From contig NZ_QUZZ01000006.1 of assembly GCF_003545695.1 (NCBI RefSeq), positions 62,001 through 126,000 of the forward strand: a stretch of DNA of 64,000 nt, in the 5' to 3' direction. Source of the stretch: Taibaiella helva (GTDB lineage Bacteria > Bacteroidota > Bacteroidia > Chitinophagales > Chitinophagaceae). Both the position numbers and the translations under genes were made by a program. Position 1 is the first letter of the stretch; each line of letters begins with the position of its first letter. This document shows positions 1 to 7,891 of this stretch, piece by piece. The notes under the pieces were generated by a model. It was not told the origin of the DNA. It saw only the letters and a program-made list of their open reading frames with translations, and made no database searches.

Positions 1-1788
1 TTTCCCGCCAGGCGCTTTCCGGCGGCTGTCATAGGCATTGATCAATGGCTTCAGGTGACTGTAGATATGGCTCAGGTTACCCGGGCTCAGCGACGGTCCG
101 CTGAAGCCCCTGTGGCAGCTGAAGCAGGACGACGCGCTGGTTTGCAGGTACGTTTCCATGGTACTGTTGGCGAGCACATTGGTACCGATGGATACACCTG
201 CGGTAGTATCGGCACCGAAAGTGCCACCGGTAGGCGCAGTACCGCCGAAGGTCCAGGTCGCACCGATGAACAGGTAGTTCTTCCGTATGTCACTACCTAC
301 CAGCAGACGTTGCATGATATTGTTGATCGACAGAATCTCGCTGTTGGAGGCTGCCGAACTGCGGTCCTGCTGGTTGGTGAGCGAATCCATGGCGCTACCC
401 CATGGCATAGACCGTAAAGTGTTGCTGGGACTGATATGAAAAGTATCATAGGCCAGTATCGTATCGCCGGAGGCCGTCATATGAGAGACGTTATAGGGTG
501 TATCAGCAGCGTTGGCATTGAAGAGCCAGTGGTTGCCCTGGTCCTGGGGTACCGTTTTGGTATTACCCGTACTGTCGATATAGCTATAAGCAGCGTTAGG
601 TGCATTGTTCTTATGTTCAAAGGTTGCCCATACCATTTCCGGATGGCCGGCTACGCTGCCTACGATATGCATACCGACAAGCGCCATCTTTGTTGTCTTC
701 TCCCCCTTAGGTATCCACTGGCCGGGATTGCTGGTATCGTACACCGGGATGGTGGCCATTACGGTGATGTATTGATCAGCATCGGCCAGGCCGGCGGCTT
801 CTACCCAGGAGGTTTTCAGCTCTATAGCCAGCGCATTGCTGTCGGGCAGTGTTACATTATTGGCCCTGGCAAAGGCGCAGATGCTGTCGCGGGCGCCGGC
901 CGTGGTCGGAAACTGCGTACCGTTCAGCTTACCGGCGCTCACACCGCTCAGGTACCATGCATAGACATCGTTAACGAAGCTGAGATAATAGACCAGCGAT
1001 CCGTTCTTCGCCATCAACGCATCGCCAGTGGCCTGACCTTCTTCCGATTCTATGATGTTACCGGCTTCGTCGAGGAATACAAATCCCTTGCCTGTAGCGA
1101 AACGGTGCACGATATGATCCCTGTTGGCCTTATGCTGAATGATCGCTTTCGGATGCTCGATGGGTTTCCCTGCCTTATCCAGGAAGAGTACTTTGCCGGC
1201 AGCATCTTTTTCAACATGATCCACTTCCACCGGTCCGCCGGCAACACTCTTCACCAGCAGTTTTCCGGGCATCGGTTTTGTGTTCTCTATTTCATATAAA
1301 CCACCGGCCTTGCTCCTGATCACCGGCAGGCGGTTGGGACCGTTCTTCTGCAAGCCGCTGCTCATGCGCAAAGGCGTATTGGCTGTATGTGGGATCAGCA
1401 CCCTTTGCTCACCTGCGCCGGGAGGTGAAACGCTGAAAAAAGTCGGTGATTCCAGCACGGTATTGGCCTGACCGTAAATACCGGATGACGGGGAAGTGAT
1501 CCAGAGAAACATCCGGTTAGCCCACTGGTAAAAATCGCAGTTATCCTCATGGGGAAAGGTAACGCTGTTGGCCGGAGTTACCAGGCCATTCTGCGTCGCT
1601 TTGCCTGAAGCAAACCAGTCATTGAACGAATCGGCAGTCACTACGCAGGAAGGCATAACATCCTGCGGCAGCCCGCTGGTACCTGGGGGACTTACGGCCT
1701 CTTTGCTGCTTTGCGGCTCATTGCCGCAGCCCCATAAGACCGCACCTGAAAAAAGAATGCCTAAAACGGCTTTTGTAGTGTTGCGCAT
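1..1788 (-). CDS. c-type-heme lipoprotein, 3' end outside window
   Basis: The frame starts at an ATG whose complement lies at 1786-1788 and stays open for 596 codons to the window edge, so the C-terminus is missing. The N-terminus is a lipoprotein signal: a short basic start, a hydrophobic stretch, then a lipobox LWGC with the acceptor Cys near residue 21. Near the visible end is a CxxCH haem-attachment motif (CFSCH, residues about 555-559) inside an SSCFSCHRG context, which suggests a periplasmic or outer-membrane-anchored cytochrome c-like protein. The large middle part has no domain that I recognise. It lies 204 bp downstream of the TonB-dependent receptor on the same strand. The heme motif is seen; the electron-transfer role is inference. 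Confidence 0.75.
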   Translation of the reverse strand, partial: MRNTTKAVLGILFSGAVLWGCGNEPQSSKEAVSPPGTSGLPQDVMPSCVVTADSFNDWFASGKATQNGLVTPANSVTFPHEDNCDFYQWANRMFLWITSPSSGIYGQANTVLESPTFFSVSPPGAGEQRVLIPHTANTPLRMSSGLQKNGPNRLPVIRSKAGGLYEIENTKPMPGKLLVKSVAGGPVEVDHVEKDAAGKVLFLDKAGKPIEHPKAIIQHKANRDHIVHRFATGKGFVFLDEAGNIIESEEGQATGDALMAKNGSLVYYLSFVNDVYAWYLSGVSAGKLNGTQFPTTAGARDSICAFARANNVTLPDSNALAIELKTSWVEAAGLADADQYITVMATIPVYDTSNPGQWIPKGEKTTKMALVGMHIVGSVAGHPEMVWATFEHKNNAPNAAYSYIDSTGNTKTVPQDQGNHWLFNANAADTPYNVSHMTASGDTILAYDTFHISPSNTLRSMPWGSAMDSLTNQQDRSSAASNSEILSINNIMQRLLVGSDIRKNYLFIGATWTFGGTAPTGGTFGADTTAGVSIGTNVLANSTMETYLQTSASSCFSCHRGFSGPSLSPGNLSHIYSHLKPLINAYDSRRKAPGGK

Positions 1789-1992
1789 GGTTTCTGTTTT
1801 GGTTATACAATTTTGGTTTCCGGCCCTGAAAATAATCAGTATCCGGCTGCGCTTGTACCCTAAGCGCTGTATTTTTTTTCTGGAGTACCCCGTGAAAACA
1901 CCTGCCGGCAAGCATTGCAGGGCTTTTCGTTCGGCTGCATACTTCATGACTTATAAAGCGCGGCTTGTTCTTTCTTTGCATCGCTACCGCTA

Positions 1993-4401
1993 TTACTCCT
2001 CCTTTATTCGCTGCTGCGCTTCATGTCCGGGCATCGTAGTTGAAGCATTCTCCTTCTTACGGCCGCTGCTGAACTTATAGCTCAGCAGTAAGGTCACGCT
2101 CCGAGTATCCCAGGTGCGGCTGGTATAACCTTCTACACCTGGCGTACGCCGGTAGTCCTGCCGGTCAATGCGGGTATGCCAGAGGTCCCGCATATTCAGC
2201 CTGATGTTCACCTTATCTTTCCAAAGCTTTTTGCTAATGCCGGCATGCATATACCATACCGGGGCATCTTCATACTGCGCATAGGGCTGCCGGGTATTGT
2301 ATTCGGTAAACAGCTCTGCAGTCCAGGTACCCAGGAAGAATTGCTGTGTAGCATTCAGCACCGCATAGCCGCCATACCATGCTCCGCCGCCCCATTCCGG
2401 CGCATTGTGGCTGCTGATATACTGCAGCATCAAAGAAGGTCGCAGCTGCCACCAGGGCCTGAGCTTCAGCGTCCCTTCCAGCAGGCATCCCCAGCGGTCA
2501 ACAATCCCGGTATTAGCGGCCTGCAGGTACACACGATCTGCAACAGGGACCACTACCGTACCGATATCATTTTGTATACGGCTATAGGAAAGCGTAACAG
2601 AGCAACCGTCTTTGAGCAGGTAGGCCAGCTCCAGGTTATCTGAAAGGCAAGGCAACAGTCCGGCATCGCCCGCACGGTAAGTATAGCGATCCTGTGGCCA
2701 TGCGAAAGGATTGAGATCGGTATAATCGGGGCGATCGATGCGCCGGTTATAAGAAAGCTGCAGGCAGTGCCGGGAGCTGTTGTCGATCGCATAGCCCAGG
2801 AAAACTGCAGGAAAGGCATTGAGGTAGCGGCGGCTGGTCGCTGTTGCGCTGCTATCGGCACTCCCTGTCGTCGCTGTATGTTCCAGGCGCAGCCCCAGTT
2901 GCAGCGACCATTTGTTAAGTATCGTCCTGTAATCCAGGTAAGCTGCCATAATGGATTCGTTATACCGGAAGCTGCCCGAAGTGCGTAAGGTATTGCCATC
3001 GTTATCCATAAGGTAAGCGGCTGTATAACGGTTCCGGCTCCAGCCTGCCTTCACGCCGCCTTCCAGCCGGTGCCTGCCGGCGAAAGGCCATGCCATATCC
3101 GCTTTCAGCGCATACACCTTTATCTCGGCATTTGTATTACCAGACAAGGCTTCCCTGCTGGTCGCTTCATAGCCCTGCGGCCTGAAGCGGGTTTCATTTA
3201 GGGGAGATTGCTCCTGGTCGTAAGCAGTATAATCGGCACGCAGCTGTACTACCCTTCCACTTGTATCCCAGCTGTGGCTGTAGCTGAACCCATAGTCCTG
3301 GTTCACTGTACGGCTATTGTTCCCGTTCTGTACCTGCGTCAAAGTATCTGAAACAGTCCCCTGCTGGAGCCCTTCCCCAGTCGTATTTTGCCGTAGCTTA
3401 CGGTACATATAGCTTGCCGTTGCACTCCAGCGGTCGCGCTTCGAAGGTATCCACTCGGCGCCAAGCGTACCCATTACACGGTCCATATGCGTACGTGCAG
3501 TGGTTTGCTGATGCAGCTGCTGTGCCTCATTTTTTCCGTAACGGCGCTCAGTGGTGATGTCGGCGATACCATCGCCGTTATAGTTGGATCCGTTGGCATA
3601 AATATTGAGCCGCCCCGTGCTGAAGTTGGCCGTTGCATTCTGAAGCAGGCGGGTACAGCGGCCTTGTATATTTTCCGACTGCAAGGTGCCGTTCAACCCC
3701 TTTGCCTTGCCCTTCTTCAGGTAGATGCGGATGAGGCCGCCATTGCCGGTGGCGTCGTATTGCGCCGGCGGCTGTGCTATGATCTCGATGCGGTCAAGCA
3801 GGCCGGAAGGTAAATTCTTAAGGTAATCGGCCAATGCGGTTTCATCCATGGTTACCGGCCTGTCGTCGATCCATATGGCAACATGATCTTTTCCTTTAAT
3901 GCTCAGCCGGTCATTCCCGGTTTGCACACCCGGCGCCTGCTCCAGGGCCTCCCAGGCATTACCGGCCGTCAGCATACGGCCAGGATGTAATACAACGCGA
4001 CCAGGCTCCCGCTCGATAGCCTCCTGCCTGGCGCTGATGGTAACGGCCTGCAGCGCAGTTGCTGTAGCAGACATCTGCACCTGCAAAGACGGGCCCGACG
4101 TATCGGAAGGCAACAGCAGCAGACGCTCCGAGCGGTATATCCCGTAGCCTAAAGCCGTAACCTGTATACTCCAGGCGCCCTCCTGCGGGGCAGGCAACGC
4201 AAAAGTCCCGTCGGCAGTGCTTAAAGTGCTTCCGCGCAGCTGGGAATCGGGCAGCTGGTACAGTTTGATGGCCGCTCCGGGAAGGGGCAGGTTGTTCTCA
4301 TCGGCTATCGTACCACGGATCATTTTTTGCCGGGCGAGCAGGGTACCGGGAAGCAGACAAAGGTACCCGATCATCCGGCTTCTGATGGATTGGAATAACA
4401 T
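1993..4401 (-). CDS. TonB-dependent outer-membrane receptor (beta-barrel family)
   Basis: 802 residues. After an N-terminal export signal comes a carboxypeptidase-regulatory-like domain (about 25-110: IRGTIADENNLPLPGAAIKL), then a plug domain (about 115-230, with GNGGLIRIYLKKG) and a long barrel made of alternating aromatic strands. The product resembles the OMP_b-brl_3 group of TonB-dependent proteins rather than SusC, and no SusD partner is adjacent. Such proteins import or sense large ligands using the proton-motive force. The gene is divergent from a LytS/LytTR two-component system, an arrangement compatible with regulation of the receptor by that pair (inference). The substrate cannot be told from sequence. 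Confidence 0.9.
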   Translation of the reverse strand: MLFQSIRSRMIGYLCLLPGTLLARQKMIRGTIADENNLPLPGAAIKLYQLPDSQLRGSTLSTADGTFALPAPQEGAWSIQVTALGYGIYRSERLLLLPSDTSGPSLQVQMSATATALQAVTISARQEAIEREPGRVVLHPGRMLTAGNAWEALEQAPGVQTGNDRLSIKGKDHVAIWIDDRPVTMDETALADYLKNLPSGLLDRIEIIAQPPAQYDATGNGGLIRIYLKKGKAKGLNGTLQSENIQGRCTRLLQNATANFSTGRLNIYANGSNYNGDGIADITTERRYGKNEAQQLHQQTTARTHMDRVMGTLGAEWIPSKRDRWSATASYMYRKLRQNTTGEGLQQGTVSDTLTQVQNGNNSRTVNQDYGFSYSHSWDTSGRVVQLRADYTAYDQEQSPLNETRFRPQGYEATSREALSGNTNAEIKVYALKADMAWPFAGRHRLEGGVKAGWSRNRYTAAYLMDNDGNTLRTSGSFRYNESIMAAYLDYRTILNKWSLQLGLRLEHTATTGSADSSATATSRRYLNAFPAVFLGYAIDNSSRHCLQLSYNRRIDRPDYTDLNPFAWPQDRYTYRAGDAGLLPCLSDNLELAYLLKDGCSVTLSYSRIQNDIGTVVVPVADRVYLQAANTGIVDRWGCLLEGTLKLRPWWQLRPSLMLQYISSHNAPEWGGGAWYGGYAVLNATQQFFLGTWTAELFTEYNTRQPYAQYEDAPVWYMHAGISKKLWKDKVNIRLNMRDLWHTRIDRQDYRRTPGVEGYTSRTWDTRSVTLLLSYKFSSGRKKENASTTMPGHEAQQRIKEE

Positions 4402-4475
4402 AATGCTTTTACATAAGGTTGCTGCAATTAACGATGCCTATAGCTTTCTCATTTTTATTTTAGGCGAACCGCAAG

Positions 4476-4503
4476 CCCATGCCGGCATATACCCCGGCAT
4501 GGG
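4476..4503. repeat. 10-bp perfect inverted repeat in divergent promoter region
   Basis: Arms CCCATGCCGG (4476-4485) and CCGGCATGGG (4494-4503) are separated by 8 nt. The repeat lies 75 bp before the TonB-receptor start and about 110 bp before the LytS kinase start. No T-run follows, so an operator or an RNA hairpin in a leader is more likely than a terminator. Confidence 0.5.
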
Positions 4504-4611
4504 TCTCTAAAGCCGTTTACGGCTTCAAAATGGTCGTTTACGCTCCGGAACCGGTTATATCTGCTAAAACGTGGTGATCCCTGGGTTAAATGGTATTTTT
4601 GATTTCCTGTT

Positions 4612-5676
4612 ATGACTGCAGCCGCATCAAAACGATACTACCTGGCCGGGAACCGCCTGCTGACCCATATTCTCTTCTGGATCGGCTATGTGCTGGTGCA
4701 TACCGGTGTGCATATCGATGCCGGCGATCCCATGCTGGAGTATCTTTTGTATGAGACCTTTACCCTGCCTGGCGCTATTCTGGTGGCCTATGTCAACCTG
4801 AATGTCCTCTATCCTCTATTCTTTTTCCGGAAACGCTATGCTGCGTTTACCTTTTCAGCAATCCTCCTGCTTTTTGCGGGCTCGGTACTGAACCGTTTCC
4901 TCCAGGAGCGTGTAGTGGAGCCGGTATTCCTACCCGACACTACTACACCCGAATCGATATGGGTATGGTATATGTTGCTGAAGAGCATGCTGTGGTACCT
5001 GGGTCCCGTACTGCTGTTCACAATGGTAATAAGGGTAACGGAACAGGGCTTCCGTACCGAGCAGCTGAAACAACAAGCCGACAGCGAGAAGCTGCAGGCA
5101 GAGCTCAACCTGCTGAAAGCCCAGGTGCACCCGCATTTCCTGTTCAATACGCTCAACAACCTGTACGCCCTGACGCTTGAAGCTTCTGCCCGGGCGCCGG
5201 AAGTTGTGTTGAAGCTTTCGGACCTGATGAGCTATATGCTTTATGATTCCCGTTCGGAAACTTTAGCGCTGGATAAAGAGATCGCACATATCCGGAATTA
5301 TATTGCGCTGGAAAAGCTACGCTATGGCTCCAGGCTGGCGCTGTCCCTCAAGGTATCGGGGGCAACGGAACACTTTCCTGTTGCCCCCCTGCTGTTGCTG
5401 CCCTTTGTTGAGAATGCCTTTAAGCATGGCGCCGCCAATGCTACCGGCGATGCCTGGATCAGCATTGAGATCAGCGTGGATGCCTCGCTGCTGTCGGTAA
5501 GGGTGGAAAACAGCTGCCCGGAAACAACACAACCTTCGGTGGCACACAGTGGCATCGGGCTGCAGAATGTACGCCGCCGGCTGGCCCTTTTATACGACAG
5601 AGAGCATACCTTGGACATTGTACAGGAGCCTGGCCGGTACAACGTTCATTTAACCCTCAACAATACTACTGCATGA
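4612..5676 (+). CDS. LytS-type sensor histidine kinase
   Basis: 354 residues. Four hydrophobic segments fill residues about 15-145, followed by a short coiled linker and the His_kinase (PF06580-type) domain. The phospho-acceptor lies in VHPHFLFNTLNNLYAL (His175 in the PHFLFN core). A HATPase_c domain follows, with an N-box in LLPFVENAFKHG and a GIGLQNVRRRL lid/G-box region. Its stop codon overlaps the start of the LytTR regulator by 4 bp (ATGA), so the two are translationally coupled. It is divergent from a TonB-dependent receptor. The signal is unknown; the short membrane sensor has no recognisable extracellular domain. Confidence 0.93.
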   Translation: MTAAASKRYYLAGNRLLTHILFWIGYVLVHTGVHIDAGDPMLEYLLYETFTLPGAILVAYVNLNVLYPLFFFRKRYAAFTFSAILLLFAGSVLNRFLQERVVEPVFLPDTTTPESIWVWYMLLKSMLWYLGPVLLFTMVIRVTEQGFRTEQLKQQADSEKLQAELNLLKAQVHPHFLFNTLNNLYALTLEASARAPEVVLKLSDLMSYMLYDSRSETLALDKEIAHIRNYIALEKLRYGSRLALSLKVSGATEHFPVAPLLLLPFVENAFKHGAANATGDAWISIEISVDASLLSVRVENSCPETTQPSVAHSGIGLQNVRRRLALLYDREHTLDIVQEPGRYNVHLTLNNTTA

Positions 5677-6404
5677 CGCTGAAATCTCAAAAGACCCGCT
5701 GCCTGGTCGTAGACGATGAGCCGCTCGCCGCAGGTATCCTGCGCAAATACATCGGGCAGCTGGAAGACCTCGAGCTGGTCGCTACCTGCGGCGATGCCTT
5801 CGAGGCCATGTCCCTGCTGCAACGGGAACCGATCGACCTGATGTTCCTCGACATTCAGCTGCCCGGGCTTACCGGCATCGGCCTGCTGAAAGCCTTGTCC
5901 CGCCCACCGGCTGTAGTTCTGACGACTGCTTACCGTGAATATGCGATAGAAGGTTTCGAGCTGCAGGTGCTGGATTACCTGGTGAAACCAGTTCCTTTTG
6001 AACGTTTCCTGGCAGCAGTCAATCGTTTTTATGCCCTGTATCGACCGCCTACCCGGCTTCCGGCAACGATGCCGCCGCCCGGAGCCGCACAGGAGCACGC
6101 TTTTCTCTACCTCAAGGCGGATAAAAAAATGATCAAGGTATTCCTGAAAGATATCAGCTATATAGAGAGCCTGAAGGATTATGTGCGGGTCAGGACGGCC
6201 GATAAAGTGATCATTACCTATCAGCGCATCTCCACGCTTGAAGCGCAATTACCGGCAACAATGTTCTTGCGCATCCATCGCTCCTTTATCGTGGCGATCG
6301 ATAAGATCAGCGCATTCAACATGACGGCCATTGAAGTAGGCGATACGGAGCTGCCGATCGGCCGGCAATACAAAAACCAGGTATTGAAAGCCCTGGGCCT
6401 GTAG
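5673..6404 (+). CDS. LytTR-family response regulator
   Basis: 243 residues. The receiver domain (about 9-125) has the acidic pocket VVDDE, phospho-acceptor Asp60 in LMFLDIQLPG, and the conserved Lys in YLVKPVPFERF. The C-terminal LytTR DNA-binding domain (about 140-243) shows the family sequence IKVFLKDISYIESLKDYVRV and FLRIHRSFIVAIDKI. It overlaps the kinase gene by 4 bp and is surely its partner. LytTR proteins bind paired direct repeats upstream of targets; the neighbouring receptor promoter is the obvious candidate target (inference). Confidence 0.94.
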   Translation: MTLKSQKTRCLVVDDEPLAAGILRKYIGQLEDLELVATCGDAFEAMSLLQREPIDLMFLDIQLPGLTGIGLLKALSRPPAVVLTTAYREYAIEGFELQVLDYLVKPVPFERFLAAVNRFYALYRPPTRLPATMPPPGAAQEHAFLYLKADKKMIKVFLKDISYIESLKDYVRVRTADKVIITYQRISTLEAQLPATMFLRIHRSFIVAIDKISAFNMTAIEVGDTELPIGRQYKNQVLKALGL

Positions 6405-6760
6405 GCGCCATTCTTAAAAATAAACGACGGGCAACAAACGTTCGGTTGCTAAAGAGCGCCTATGCTATAACAAGCACATTCCGCATGAAATACCCCTGCA
6501 GGAGCGCTGCCTCCTCATTACAGCATTAATGAACTCGCGGTCCGTCGCAGCTGATCCGCGCTCTCAAAGCGTTTTGCCGGCCTCACAGCATTTTATACAG
6601 ACAATAAGCATTGCCGATGGCCTGAATGAGCTCCCGGCCAAAGATTCGCTGGTCAGCTCTGTTGCGTACTACCGCCTGAAAGAAACGAGGGCCAATACAG
6701 CTTGTTGGTTTTGTTCTATTTTCCCCCTGCCTCCGGAAATACCTTTGAATAAAAAAAGAA
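6405..6760. other. intergenic stretch with a possible -7 element
   Basis: No convincing gene is present. One frame from 6529 is open but its codon pattern and start look fortuitous, and it runs into the next gene. TACCTTTG at 6740-6747 fits the Bacteroidota -7 consensus TAnnTTTG, but the nearest upstream TTTG (6710-6713) is about 26 nt away instead of 19-21. The promoter call is therefore weak. Confidence 0.3.
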
Positions 6761-7648
6761 ATGGAAGCAACCACAACAGCGCGCCTGGCAAACGGCCGCA
6801 TCAAATCCGAAAAAGAAAAACACCCCGTACTGGTCATCGGGGGTAATGGTAAAACCGGCCGCAAGGTCGTCAAGCGGCTGGAAGCTATGAGCTGGTCCGT
6901 CAAAAATGCCTCCCGTTCGGGCGAGATCCACTTCGACTGGCATGACACGCGCAGCTGGGCCGGTGCATTGCAAGGCATGCAGTCGGTATATATTACTTAT
7001 CAGCCCGACCTGGCCGTAGCCGGCGCCACTGAAGCCATCAGCAGCCTGGCAGAAGTGGCTGTAGCTGCCGGCGTAAAGAAGCTCGTGCTGCTTTCGGGAA
7101 GGGGTGAGCAAGAGGCTCAGGAATGCGAAACGATTGTTATGAATACCGGCCTTGACTGGACGATTGTACGCGCCAGCTGGTTTTGCCAGAACTTCAGCGA
7201 AGGCAGCTTCTACGAACCTGTAATGGCAGGCCAGGTTGCGCTACCGGCGGGTAATGTTGGCGAGCCCTTTATTGATGCCGACGATATTGCTGCTGTCGTC
7301 GTTGCTGCAATCACGGAAACCGGTCATGAGCGCGAGATTTACGAAGTCACCGGTCCGCGCCTGCTGACCTTCCGAGAAGCGGTAGCAGAGATCGCCAGGG
7401 CTACAGGCAAAATCATCCATTATCAACGTATCTCTATGGAGGCTTACGCAACGGAGCTGGCCGCTTACGAGCTACCTGCCGACCTTATCTGGCTCATTAC
7501 CTATTTGTTTACTGAAGTGCTCGATGGCCGTAACGAAAAGATCGGCGACGGCGTAGAAAGAGCGTTGGGTCGTAAGCCCACCGACTTTACCGACTTTGCG
7601 CGGAAAGCCGCTGCAGAAGGGGCTTGGGCCGAAGGGATTGTGCGATAA
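6761..7648 (+). CDS. NmrA-like NAD(P)-binding reductase
   Basis: 295 residues. A Rossmann glycine motif VIGGNGKTGRKV (about 26-37) is preceded by an unusual 25-residue polar N-terminal extension. Further family features are an LVLLSGRG strand, the segment GLDWTIVRASWFCQNF, and the GEPFIDADDIAAV segment typical of NmrA/atypical SDR proteins. No YxxxK catalytic pair is visible, as expected for this group. Such proteins act as NAD(P)H-dependent quinone-type reductases or redox sensors; the substrate here is unknown. It stands alone, convergent with the UvrA-like gene. An internal start near the Rossmann fold is possible, but no better ATG is present before it. Confidence 0.85.
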   Translation: MEATTTARLANGRIKSEKEKHPVLVIGGNGKTGRKVVKRLEAMSWSVKNASRSGEIHFDWHDTRSWAGALQGMQSVYITYQPDLAVAGATEAISSLAEVAVAAGVKKLVLLSGRGEQEAQECETIVMNTGLDWTIVRASWFCQNFSEGSFYEPVMAGQVALPAGNVGEPFIDADDIAAVVVAAITETGHEREIYEVTGPRLLTFREAVAEIARATGKIIHYQRISMEAYATELAAYELPADLIWLITYLFTEVLDGRNEKIGDGVERALGRKPTDFTDFARKAAAEGAWAEGIVR

Positions 7649-7855
7649 TATTATTGCTACGCAGCACAGCTCATCGCCACAACATAGTGTAACCGTTTTT
7701 TTCAATCACTACGTTTGCCGGGAAACATCCTTTCTGTCTTTAAATAGACTATGGATAGGCAGATGTGTTGCAGTGCTCTCATTCATAACACAGCATAGTC
7801 TCGTTCTATGTCACCTGGAAAACATTCTTCCAGTCTTTGAATAAACTATATTTAC

Positions 7856-7884
7856 GTAGCTGCGTTGCATTGTAACGCAGCTAC
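7856..7884. terminator. bidirectional terminator hairpin
   Basis: An 11-bp perfect stem (GTAGCTGCGTT at 7856-7866, AACGCAGCTAC at 7874-7884) with a 7-nt loop lies between the convergent NmrA-like and UvrA-like genes. Confidence 0.65.
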
Positions 7885-7891
7885 AGTTGTA

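Noticed and set aside
55-1299. Two long plus-strand frames (120 and 287 codons).
   Set aside because: They are antisense to the heme lipoprotein gene, which has a signal peptide, a CxxCH motif and a continuous 596-codon frame on the minus strand.
1568-2080. Plus-strand frame of 170 codons.
   Set aside because: Antisense to the lipoprotein start and the receptor end; no domain or start signal supports it.
6529-6846. 105-codon frame before the NmrA-like gene.
   Set aside because: Overlaps the start of the well-supported gene in another frame and has no protein-like pattern.
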